From Anaerostipes sp. (GTDB lineage Bacteria > Bacillota > Clostridia > Lachnospirales > Lachnospiraceae), in contig NZ_JAGZSD010000033.1 of the NCBI RefSeq assembly GCF_018381315.1, positions 1 to 18,146 of the forward strand: a stretch of 18,146 bases of DNA, given 5' to 3'. The notes beneath the pieces were generated by a model. That model made no database searches. It was given only the letters and a program-made list of their open reading frames with translations, and had not been told where the DNA came from. Positions 7,207-13,597 of this stretch are shown here, piece after piece (positions within the stretch are counted from its first letter, which is position 1; the number at the start of each line of letters is the position of its first letter). Made by a program: the position numbers and the translations under genes.

Positions 7207-8652
7207 GTGAAAAAATTGACTGCTTTCTGCGGGAGCCTGGCACTGATGCTGTTTTTCAGTCCGATGACGGCTCTGGCGGCAGAACATGTGGCCGGCAGTG
7301 AGAAAACAGCCGTACCAATCTGGCTGTGTATCCCTTTTGCCGGACTTCTTTTGTGTATTGCGGTGCTGCCGCTGATTAAGGCCGAGTGGTGGGAAGAGCA
7401 TCAGCCGCATGCGGTGATTTTCTGGTCATTGCTTTTTATTGTTCCATTCGCTCTTTCATTTAGTGCAGGGACTGCATTAGAGACCGTTCTGGAATGCATC
7501 GTGAACGATTATCTGACATTTATAATCCTGCTTTTCGGCCTGTTCTGTGTTTCCGGCAACATTACGATGTCCGGGGACCTGGCAGGCTCGCCCAGGGTAA
7601 ACGTGGGGCTGCTGGCTCTGGGAACGCTGCTTTCAAGCTGGATAGGCACCACCGGCGCAAGCATGCTGATGATCCGCCCCGTCATCAAGATGAATTCATG
7701 GAGAAAAAGGAAACGCCACATTATTGTGTTTTTTATTTTTCTGGTTTCCAACATAGGCGGCTGTCTCACCCCGATTGGGGATCCGCCCCTGCTGATGGGC
7801 TTTATGAGAGGTGTCCCCTTTTTCTGGAGTTTGAAGCTTTTTCCGCTTCTTATCTTTAATATGGCAGTGCTGCTGTTCCTGTTTTACTGGCTGGACAGGC
7901 GTGCATACCGCAAGGATATTGCCCTCGGCCTGAAACCGGATATCAGTAAGCCCGGTACGGAGGTTAAGATCAGGGGAGCGCATAATCTGATTTTTCTGAT
8001 TATGATTGTGGCAGCAGTTATTTTGAGCGGTACCCTGCCGGGACATCCGGCGTTTCAGGATGCGGCGGGAAATGTGAAGGGAATTCATATTTTTGGGGAA
8101 GTAAGCCTGGGATATCCGGCGCTGATTGAAATTGCTATTATTTTGCTGGCTGCATTACTTTCCTTTAAAACTACGGATTCGGAGATCCGGAGGGAGAACC
8201 ATTTTACATGGAGCGCTATCCGTGAGGTTGCCGTTTTATTTGTGGGAATTTTTATCACAATGCAGCCGGCTCTCATGCTTTTGAAAGCCAATGGCGGCAG
8301 CCTGGGCATTACGGAGCCGTACCAAATGTTCTGGAGCACGGGACTCCTTTCCAGCTTTCTGGATAATACGCCCACCTATCTTGTATTCCTGACCACGGCA
8401 GGAGCGCTTGATTTTACGGAGGGAATGACAACGGCTCTGGGGGTTGTGCCGTTACAGATGCTGATGGCAATCTCGGCCGGAGCCGTATTTATGGGAGCCA
8501 ATACTTATATAGGCAATGCTCCCAATTTTATGGTTAAATCTATAGCGGATGAGAACGGTGTCCGCATGCCGTCCTTTTTTGGCTATCTTCTCTGGTCGCT
8601 CGCAATTCTGATTCCGGTCTTTGCACTGGATATGATATTGTTCTTTTTATAG
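7207..8652 (+). CDS. Putative Na+/H+ antiporter, ion-transporter (CitMHS/ArsB/NhaD) superfamily
   Basis: A 481-residue polytopic membrane protein with about 11 hydrophobic segments and a cleavable-looking N-terminal signal (MKKLTAF...TALAA, residues 1-25), as seen in some NhaD-like proteins. Diagnostic motifs are SNIGGCLTPIGDPP (181-194) and, in the second half, FLDNTPTYLVF (384-394) with ANTYIGNAPNFM (431-442), the paired re-entrant regions of the superfamily. Homologues are usually annotated sodium:proton antiporter or citrate transporter; the substrate cannot be read from sequence. GTG 7207 is chosen because GGGAGG (7192-7197) is nine bases upstream and the signal follows at once. The next gene starts 15 bases after the stop, so the two form an operon. 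Confidence 0.82.
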   Translation: MKKLTAFCGSLALMLFFSPMTALAAEHVAGSEKTAVPIWLCIPFAGLLLCIAVLPLIKAEWWEEHQPHAVIFWSLLFIVPFALSFSAGTALETVLECIVNDYLTFIILLFGLFCVSGNITMSGDLAGSPRVNVGLLALGTLLSSWIGTTGASMLMIRPVIKMNSWRKRKRHIIVFFIFLVSNIGGCLTPIGDPPLLMGFMRGVPFFWSLKLFPLLIFNMAVLLFLFYWLDRRAYRKDIALGLKPDISKPGTEVKIRGAHNLIFLIMIVAAVILSGTLPGHPAFQDAAGNVKGIHIFGEVSLGYPALIEIAIILLAALLSFKTTDSEIRRENHFTWSAIREVAVLFVGIFITMQPALMLLKANGGSLGITEPYQMFWSTGLLSSFLDNTPTYLVFLTTAGALDFTEGMTTALGVVPLQMLMAISAGAVFMGANTYIGNAPNFMVKSIADENGVRMPSFFGYLLWSLAILIPVFALDMILFFL

Positions 8653-8667
8653 GGAGGGGGATGAACG

Positions 8668-9699
8668 ATGTTAAATAATGAAGAGCAGCTCCGGGAACTG
8701 GCGGAGCGTATCTACGATCTGGATGCGGAGGTTTATGCTCAGTTAGGTTCTTCCCTGGGCCGAGTTTTTAACAGGAACCGCGAAAGCTGTGTGGATGAAC
8801 TGGTTAATACAATGCTGACCAGGCCCCAGGGCCATCTGATGCGGAGTGAACTGGCGCTGATTGCCAACATGGCCCGCACGATTAAGGATAAAGAAGAGCG
8901 GAAGCTGGTTATGACGGAATACAACCGGATTCTTCAGGAAGTAATGAGCCTTCCTACCAGCTTTGTGAGTGGTGATATTATCGATCCGGAGATGGCGAAG
9001 CTGAACGCATTCAATCTCCAGGACCGTTTTTCCAGCGAAGATCACCTGATTATCTGCATTAGCTGGACGTATGGCTGCGGCGGCATTGATGTCGGCTTCA
9101 AACTGGCCGATAAATTGAAAATCAACTATTATGATGCCGAAATATTTGAGGCTGTGTTAAAGCGGCTGGAGGCAGAGAAGGATACGGTCCGCGATTCGAT
9201 AGGCTATTCAAGCAATCCGGATCTGAATCCGAATCTGGCCAGTGCATTTGAACAGACAAAGAGCCTGACTCTTCGGCAGAGAATGCGTGAATTCAGCCGA
9301 TATCACGGCCTTTCCAAGAAAGATGCCATATTCTTTAATCAGAGTGACCTGCTGTGCGATATGGCCAGAAAAGAAGACTTTATCATTATGGGCCGCTGCG
9401 GTGATGCAATTATGACGAATAACAGAATCCCGCATATCAGTATTTACATCACGGCGCCCTTTGAACAGAGGGTGCGCCACACAATGGAAATCCATAACGG
9501 AATGGGGGAGAAGAAGGCAAGGCGTCTTCTGAAACACCTGGATCGGCAGCATTCCCATTATTATAATTTTTATACAAGCCGCCGGTGGGGCAATGCTAAT
9601 AATTATGATCTCTGTATTAACAGTGCAAGTTATGGAATCGACGGTACGGTAGAGTTTATTCTCAGAATGATTGACCGGGGCGTAAAGAATAAAAAATAA
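8668..9699 (+). CDS. Cytidylate-kinase-like protein with helical N-terminal extension
   Basis: A 343-residue protein. Residues about 127-340 match the cytidylate kinase-like family (Pfam 'Cytidylate_kin2' type): IISC-like strand then SWTYGCGGIDVGFKLADKL as the P-loop, DFIIMGRCGDAIM, IYITAPFEQRVRHTM, and the C-terminal DRQHSHYYNFYTSRRWGNANNYDL. The P-loop differs from the S-R-E-Y-G-S-G-G form common in the family, with W-T replacing the charged pair, so nucleotide kinase activity is not assured. Residues 1-125 are a helical extension without a recognised domain. The strong site GGGAGGGGG (8653-8661) precedes ATG 8668. Being co-transcribed with the antiporter suggests a regulatory or ion/nucleotide-sensing partnership, which is inference. 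Confidence 0.82.
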   Translation: MLNNEEQLRELAERIYDLDAEVYAQLGSSLGRVFNRNRESCVDELVNTMLTRPQGHLMRSELALIANMARTIKDKEERKLVMTEYNRILQEVMSLPTSFVSGDIIDPEMAKLNAFNLQDRFSSEDHLIICISWTYGCGGIDVGFKLADKLKINYYDAEIFEAVLKRLEAEKDTVRDSIGYSSNPDLNPNLASAFEQTKSLTLRQRMREFSRYHGLSKKDAIFFNQSDLLCDMARKEDFIIMGRCGDAIMTNNRIPHISIYITAPFEQRVRHTMEIHNGMGEKKARRLLKHLDRQHSHYYNFYTSRRWGNANNYDLCINSASYGIDGTVEFILRMIDRGVKNKK

Positions 9700-9725
9700 A
9701 ATCAGCTTTGGAATGCCGATTTATC

Positions 9726-9762
9726 CGGCCTTTGCAGGAGTGTCCTGCGAAGGCCGTTTTTT
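9726..9762 (+). terminator. Rho-independent terminator of the antiporter/kinase operon
   Basis: CGGCCTTTGCAGGA (9726-9739) and TCCTGCGAAGGCCG (9743-9756) form a 14-position stem with one T-G wobble and loop GTG, followed by TTTTTT. Repeat copy 2 begins two bases after the T-run. Confidence 0.92.
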
Positions 9763-9763
9763 A

Positions 9764-9893
9764 TTTAACAGGAAAGTAATCCTGTTAAATAAAAAACGCT
9801 CCGCGGAGGATCGCAACTCTAAAGAGGGCTTGTTCACTAAGCTCGTTACACTCGCTAAGTGAGCCAATGCCTGCGGCGGTAGGGAATAATGTC
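9764..9893 (+). repeat. 130-bp interspersed repeat, copy 2
   Basis: Same length and orientation as 6883-7012, five mismatches. The opening 10-bp stem (9764-9773 with 9780-9789) is fully conserved while its loop is AAGTAA instead of AAGTTC; the closing hairpin CCTGC/GTAGG keeps pairing by a G-U wobble in + strand RNA. It abuts the preceding terminator and ends 10 bases before the first LexA box. Confidence 0.9.
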
Positions 9894-9903
9894 TCATAAA
9901 AAA

Positions 9904-9915
9904 GAACGAATGTTC
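9904..9915. promoter_or_regulatory. LexA (SOS) box 1
   Basis: GAACGAATGTTC matches the Gram-positive LexA/DinR core GAAC-N4-GTTC with inner bases of the purine-N-purine-pyrimidine form. It lies 10 bases upstream of the -35 element. Confidence 0.8.
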
Positions 9916-9925
9916 GAAAAAACTC

Positions 9926-9954
9926 TTGCTATCAAAATCAGAATGTGATAAAAT
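9926..9954 (+). promoter_or_regulatory. SigA-type promoter of the radical-SAM/DUF4130 operon
   Basis: TTGCTA (9926-9931), 17-base spacer, TAAAAT (9949-9954). The predicted transcription start near 9961 falls at the edge of LexA box 2, so a bound repressor would block initiation. Confidence 0.75.
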
Positions 9955-9961
9955 GAGGATA

Positions 9962-9973
9962 GAACAAATGTTC
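9962..9973. promoter_or_regulatory. LexA (SOS) box 2
   Basis: GAACAAATGTTC, again a perfect GAAC-N4-GTTC with a favourable AAAT centre. It covers the predicted start site, 58 bases centre-to-centre from box 1. Confidence 0.82.
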
Positions 9974-10061
9974 TTATAAATCTGTGCAGTGATGTGCCGG
10001 TGACAAGCAGTACAATGGATTATCACAATGCGGTTCATTGCTTATATAAAGGAGAAAGTTA

Positions 10062-11636
10062 ATGCTGATACAGGAGAATCTGTCAATAGAAGAAAAACTC
10101 AAAATTTTAACGGATGCAGCTAAGTATGATGTCGCCTGTACATCCAGCGGAGTGGAAAGGAAGGGGAAGGACGGCTGCATCGGAAGCGCAAGTGAAGCCG
10201 GACTTTGCCACAGCTTTGCTGCCGACGGCAGATGCATTTCTCTCCTGAAGATTCTTTACACGAACCAGTGTATCTATGACTGCAGGTACTGTGTGAACAG
10301 ACGTTCCAATGATACTGTCCGCACTGCGTTCACACCCGGGGAAGTCTGCCGCCTGACGATGGAGTTTTACCGGAGGAATTATATTGAGGGGCTGTTCCTC
10401 AGCTCCGGAATTCTTGACACACCGGATAAAACAATGGAGCAAATTTACAGAACTCTTTATCTGCTGCGCAATGAGCATAAATTTAACGGTTATATTCATG
10501 TGAAGGCGATACCGGGAGCCGATCCGACCCTGATTGAGATGACCGGTTTCCTGGCAGACAGGATGAGCGTGAACCTGGAACTTCCAACCGCCGAAGGGCT
10601 GAGGAAGCTGGCGCCGGGAAAGACAAGGGATAAGATATTAAAGCCGATGCGGCAGATTCAGAGGGGAATTGTAAATCAGATGGCCCGTGAAGGGCTCCTG
10701 GAAAAGAAGGGGATTATATTGCCGCCGGGATTTCTCACAGACTCTTTAAGGACTGCGCCCGCCGGTAAAACTCCGGGGCCGCGGACGGAGCTTTCGGAAA
10801 GCCTGCCGCAGGCTGCCGGCGCGTCAACGCCGGTACTGTCCCGTTCCGGCACCGGAGCGGATGCCGAACGCCCTGCAGTTATTCCGGGAAAGTCTGTGTA
10901 TGGTAATTATGGCGTGGGCCGTGTATCTAATCATAAGTCGTATTTTGTGCCTGCCGGTCAGAGTACTCAGATGATTGTGGGAGCCACACCGGAGAGTGAT
11001 TATCAGATGATGGCGGTAGCAGAGGCGCTTTACAAGAATTTCGGGCTTAAGAGAGTCTTTTACTCTGCCTTTGTTCCCGTGAATCATGACAGCCTTCTTC
11101 CGGCTCTGCCGGGAGGACCGCCGCTTCTAAGGGAACACCGGCTCTATCAGGCGGACTGGCTCCTGCGATACTATGGGTTTCACGCCTCCGAACTGTTATC
11201 AGAGGATAAGCCTAATTTTAATGTGTTTCTGGATCCCAAGTGTGACTGGGCGCTGAGAAATTTGGGGGAATTTCCGGTGGAGGTAAATCATGCTCCCTAT
11301 GCCTCTCTTTTGAGGGTGCCCGGAATCGGGACTAAATCTGCGATGCGGATTGTCGCCGCCAGGAAGCAGGCAGTCTTAAGATTTGAAGATTTAAAAAAGA
11401 TGGGGGTTGTTTTAAAAAGAGCGGTATATTTCATAACCTGCTCCGGTAAAATGATGTATCCGGTGAAGCTTTCGGAAGATGCCATCGCAAACCAGATAGT
11501 GGGAGAGGAGAAGCGGCGAAACTGGGAGCTTGAGCAAAAGGGGCTGTTCAGGCAGATGTCTCTGTTTGATGATTTCCATATGGAGGCAGCGCCTCCTGCG
11601 GAGGAAAGGGTATCTGTCTTAACGGGGGAGATGTAA
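10062..11636 (+). CDS. Putative DNA modification/repair radical SAM protein (rSAM_link_UDG type)
   Basis: A 524-residue member of the radical-SAM family known to travel with DUF4130/UDG-like proteins (TIGR03916 type). The 4Fe-4S cluster motif is C70-x3-C74-x2-C77 (CIYDCRYC), with extra cysteines upstream at 26, 39, 49 and 58. Family landmarks follow: HVKAIPGADP (146-155), SVNLELPT (169-176), FVPAGQSTQMIVGATPES (295-312) and RVFYSAFVPVN. A helix-hairpin-helix DNA-binding motif (LLRVPGIGTKSAMRIV, 416-431) lies near the C-terminus. Residues about 211-294 are a Pro/Ala/Gly/Ser-rich stretch I believe is absent from typical members of about 420 residues. ATG 10062 follows GGAGAAAG. The reaction is unknown; a role in DNA repair is inferred from family context and the two LexA boxes upstream. 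Its partner starts two bases after the stop. Confidence 0.92.
   Translation: MLIQENLSIEEKLKILTDAAKYDVACTSSGVERKGKDGCIGSASEAGLCHSFAADGRCISLLKILYTNQCIYDCRYCVNRRSNDTVRTAFTPGEVCRLTMEFYRRNYIEGLFLSSGILDTPDKTMEQIYRTLYLLRNEHKFNGYIHVKAIPGADPTLIEMTGFLADRMSVNLELPTAEGLRKLAPGKTRDKILKPMRQIQRGIVNQMAREGLLEKKGIILPPGFLTDSLRTAPAGKTPGPRTELSESLPQAAGASTPVLSRSGTGADAERPAVIPGKSVYGNYGVGRVSNHKSYFVPAGQSTQMIVGATPESDYQMMAVAEALYKNFGLKRVFYSAFVPVNHDSLLPALPGGPPLLREHRLYQADWLLRYYGFHASELLSEDKPNFNVFLDPKCDWALRNLGEFPVEVNHAPYASLLRVPGIGTKSAMRIVAARKQAVLRFEDLKKMGVVLKRAVYFITCSGKMMYPVKLSEDAIANQIVGEEKRRNWELEQKGLFRQMSLFDDFHMEAAPPAEERVSVLTGEM
10751..10870 (+). other. GC-rich palindrome-dense insert inside the radical-SAM gene
   Basis: By my count 86 of these 120 bases are G or C (about 72%), against roughly 48% in a nearby line of the same gene. 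It holds consecutive small inverted repeats: GCTTT-CGG-AAAGC (10790-10802), GCCTG-CCG-CAGGC (10801-10813), CCGGCG/CGCCGG (10816-10833) and TCCGG-CA-CCGGA (10845-10856). The reading frame is kept through it. Confidence 0.6.
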
Positions 11637-11637
11637 T

Positions 11638-12393
11638 ATGGTTATATTTATATGTAAAGATGATTTTGACTCCATACTCTGCGGCGTTTATGATGCCTGG
11701 ATGAGCAGACTGGGGCATGACAATGTCAGACTGCAGCTTCAGGGAGCCTATAATATGGAGTTGTTTGCAAAATACCGCGATGTGCAGGTCACCGAAGAAA
11801 AGGTAGATAAGGTGATACAAGCTGTTGTACAAAAGATATCCAGGGAAGCGTATGGCTGGATTTACAGGGCGTCTCTCAGTTATGAACCGGAGAAGGCAGA
11901 CATAATTTACCGATTTCTGATTTTTGGATTCCATATAGGAAAGCAGATTACGGAAAGTCTCCATATACCTGCTGTCCATGAGATATTCCGAATAAACCGC
12001 CACATACAGAATGAGGCCCATAATATGAAGGAGTTTCTCCGGTTTTCTGAACTGGAGAATAAAGTCCTTTTTTCAAGGATTGGGCCAAAGAATGACGTTA
12101 TTCCGATGCTGGCCCTTCATTTTTCGGATCGGCTGAGGCCGGAGCGGTTTATCATTTATGATGAAATCCGGGAGAAGGCTGTCATATATACTCCCAATAC
12201 AGGCTGGTACATTCTGTCCGGCGAGGAGGGGAAAAGACTGGAAAAACTGTCGGAGAAATCAGATCGGAAGGAGTATGAAACACTCTGGAAAATCTTTTTT
12301 GACAGTGTCGCAATCAAAGAAAGAGAAAATTATGTCTGCCAGAGAGGCCATCTGGCTCTGAGGTACCGCCCCTACATGACAGAATTTCAATAA
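11638..12393 (+). CDS. DUF4130 / TIGR03915-type putative DNA repair protein
   Basis: A 251-residue protein always found, as far as I know, with the preceding type of radical-SAM gene. Recognisable segments are the N-terminal IFICKDDFDSILCGVYDAW, the helical middle KADIIYRFLIFGFHIGK, HEIFRINRHIQNEAHNMKEF, and the C-terminal LALRYRPYMTEF. In many genomes this domain is fused to a uracil-DNA-glycosylase-like domain; here the protein ends right after the YMTEF motif, so that domain is missing and is not encoded nearby. ATG 11638 is two bases after the radical-SAM stop, with GGGGGAGAT (11624-11632) as ribosome site. Function is unknown; the pair is presumed to act in DNA repair or base modification, and would be under the same LexA-controlled promoter. 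Confidence 0.9.
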   Translation: MVIFICKDDFDSILCGVYDAWMSRLGHDNVRLQLQGAYNMELFAKYRDVQVTEEKVDKVIQAVVQKISREAYGWIYRASLSYEPEKADIIYRFLIFGFHIGKQITESLHIPAVHEIFRINRHIQNEAHNMKEFLRFSELENKVLFSRIGPKNDVIPMLALHFSDRLRPERFIIYDEIREKAVIYTPNTGWYILSGEEGKRLEKLSEKSDRKEYETLWKIFFDSVAIKERENYVCQRGHLALRYRPYMTEFQ

Positions 12394-12405
12394 AAAAATT
12401 AAGAA

Positions 12406-12443
12406 TTAACAGGCGGATAATCCTGATAAAATCAGGGTGTTAA
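12406..12443 (+). other. Nested hairpin after the DUF4130 gene
   Basis: TTAACA (12406-12411) pairs with TGTTAA (12438-12443), with CCTGAT-AAA-ATCAGG (12422-12436) nested inside. The left half resembles the opening hairpin of the 130-bp repeat (about 20 of 26 positions), but nothing else of the repeat is present. Confidence 0.35.
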
Positions 12444-12464
12444 AAATATATTCTTACGAATTCT

Positions 12465-12487
12465 TTCCTTTTTCGAAAAAAAAGGAA
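12465..12487 (+). terminator. AT-rich hairpin, probable terminator of the radical-SAM operon
   Basis: TTCCTTTTT (12465-12473) and AAAAAGGAA (12479-12487) form a perfect 9-bp stem with loop CGAAA, followed by the T-rich GATAATTTTATTCTT. The stem is weak because it is mostly A-T. Confidence 0.45.
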
Positions 12488-12601
12488 GATAATTTTATTC
12501 TTCATTAATAGATTGGTCACAATTTTGACACAATTTCAAATTATCATTACTGGCGTACCACGAATTAAGTAAATTGATTCAAAAAAAGAGGAGATGTAAT
12601 T

Positions 12602-12910
12602 ATGAAAAAAAATTTAGTGAAACCAGCAGCAGTAATGATGATGAGTGTAATGTTAGCGGCTACCGCCCTGACAGCTTGCGGCGGAACCGATGCAGGCACT
12701 ACAACAGCAGCCGTAACCGAGGCAGAGACAACTGAAGCTCCGGAGACAGCAGCACCAGAGGAGAACACAGAGGAAGTTAATTCTGAGTCAGCAGAAGATA
12801 TCACAGAAGCAGCTGACACAGAGGAGACAGAGGCAGCAGAGAGCCAGGCTGAAGATGCTGCGGCAGAATCCGACGATGCAGCTCTGATTGAGGAGAGCAC
12901 AGCTAACTAA
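12602..12910 (+). CDS. Small, highly acidic lipoprotein
   Basis: A 102-residue lipoprotein precursor. A lysine-positive start and hydrophobic stretch end in the lipobox LTAC with the lipidated Cys at position 26. The mature 77 residues are only small, acidic and polar: 25 are Asp or Glu, there is no Lys, Arg or His after Cys26, and no aromatic residue. It therefore looks like an unstructured surface linker without a folded domain; larger clostridial solute-binding lipoproteins often carry a similar linker after the Cys, so it may be a remnant or a bare surface-charge protein. ATG 12602 has AGAGGAGATG just before it. Alone in its transcript, followed by a hairpin at 12963-12993. Function unknown. 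Confidence 0.8.
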   Translation: MKKNLVKPAAVMMMSVMLAATALTACGGTDAGTTTAAVTEAETTEAPETAAPEENTEEVNSESAEDITEAADTEETEAAESQAEDAAAESDDAALIEESTAN

Positions 12911-12962
12911 TCGTTAGCAGGCTGATAAGCCTACATAAATTAATCAGGTTAAGAAAAATGTA

Positions 12963-12993
12963 AGGAGCGGCCGCTTGACAGCGGACCGCTTCT
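12963..12993 (+). terminator. Hairpin after the lipoprotein gene with the -35 box as its loop
   Basis: AAGGAGCGG... pairs with CCGCTTCT: positions 12963-12974 and 12981-12993 give 12 pairs (one G-T wobble) with one bulged A at 12985. The loop is exactly TTGACA (12975-12980). The tail TCTCTCG is only partly T-rich. It probably ends the lipoprotein transcript while also carrying the next promoter. Confidence 0.55.
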
Positions 12994-13003
12994 CTCGTAT
13001 ACT
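12975..13003 (+). promoter_or_regulatory. SigA-type promoter of the GntR/ABC operon
   Basis: TTGACA (12975-12980) is a perfect -35, followed by a 17-base spacer and TATACT (12998-13003). It is the best promoter in the window and drives the regulator, ATPase and permease genes. Confidence 0.85.
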
Positions 13004-13031
13004 AAGTGTATTAAATGAATTAATACACTTA
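13003..13031. promoter_or_regulatory. Palindromic operator of the YtrA-type regulator
   Basis: TAAGTGTATTAA (13003-13014) and TTAATACACTTA (13020-13031) form a perfect 12-bp inverted repeat with a 5-base centre, starting at the last base of the -10 box and covering the transcription start. The inner arrangement AGTGTA-N13-TACACT matches the B. subtilis YtrA operator as I remember it. Autorepression by the adjacent GntR protein is the natural reading. Confidence 0.8.
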
Positions 13032-13060
13032 ATTTAAATAATACGGGAAAGGAGGAGCCT

Positions 13061-13597
13061 ATGATTCTGATTGACTATAAAGATCGGCGACCTATATATG
13101 AACAGGTTGTAGAAAAACTGTCTGAGCTGATGGTGCGAGGAATTTTGGAGCAGAACAGCCAGCTCCCATCTGTACGCAGCCTTGCAACGGAATTGTCGAT
13201 TAATCCCAACACAATACAGAGAGCCTATGCGGAACTGGAGCGGCAGGGGTATATTTATTCGGTAAAGGGCAGAGGCAGTTTTGTGGCCGAGAATCACCAA
13301 ATTCGTGAACAGAAAAAAAAAGAAATTTTTGTGAGACTGGGCAGACTTGTGGAGGAGGCCAGGGGAACGGGAGTCACGATGCTTCAATTTCAGGAGCAGG
13401 TGATACAGTTCTATGGCAGCAGTGACAGGAGGCCGCGGCCAGCGGCAGGAACTGCGGCTCCGGTAAAAGAATCGCAAATTCTGTCGGCTGCGGAGGCGAC
13501 GTTAACTGCCGTACATGAGCCGGTGACAAAGAATCAGATGACGGAACCGGCTCTTGGAGGCAAGAGGGAGGAAAAAGGAGGAGAAACGGATGATTGA
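13061..13597 (+). CDS. GntR-family (YtrA subfamily) transcriptional regulator
   Basis: A 178-residue repressor-type protein. Residues 1-75 are the YtrA-type winged helix: RRPIYEQVVEKLSELMVRG, then LPSVRSLATELSINPNTIQRAY (recognition helix) and the wing GYIYSVKGRGSFV. A short helical dimer region follows (EIFVRLGRLVEEARGTG to IQFYG, to about residue 118). Beyond this, about 60 Pro/Ala/Glu-rich residues form a tail that most YtrA proteins of 120-130 residues lack. ATG 13061 is preceded by AAAGGAGGAG. The stop overlaps the ATPase start by eight bases. It lies directly behind a palindromic operator and should repress its own operon; YtrA-like systems often respond to cell-wall-active antibiotics, but no inducer is evident here. 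Confidence 0.92.
   Translation: MILIDYKDRRPIYEQVVEKLSELMVRGILEQNSQLPSVRSLATELSINPNTIQRAYAELERQGYIYSVKGRGSFVAENHQIREQKKKEIFVRLGRLVEEARGTGVTMLQFQEQVIQFYGSSDRRPRPAAGTAAPVKESQILSAAEATLTAVHEPVTKNQMTEPALGGKREEKGGETDD

Larger units (their letters stand above)
9700..10061. other. Intergenic region kinase to radical-SAM gene
   Basis: This 362-base gap contains the kinase terminator (9726-9762), copy 2 of the 130-bp repeat (9764-9893), and the LexA-box-flanked promoter (9904-9973). No gene is supported; the - strand reading frames through the repeat lack start signals. Confidence 0.75.

Noticed and set aside
7494..7859. 121-codon + strand frame inside the antiporter gene
   Set aside because: Shadow frame of a well-supported membrane protein; no own start signals.
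12513..12547. Possible SigA promoter for the lipoprotein gene (TTGACA at 12525-12530)
   Set aside because: No acceptable -10 box lies 16-18 bases downstream; TATCAT is only 11 bases away. A promoter must exist, but I cannot place it.
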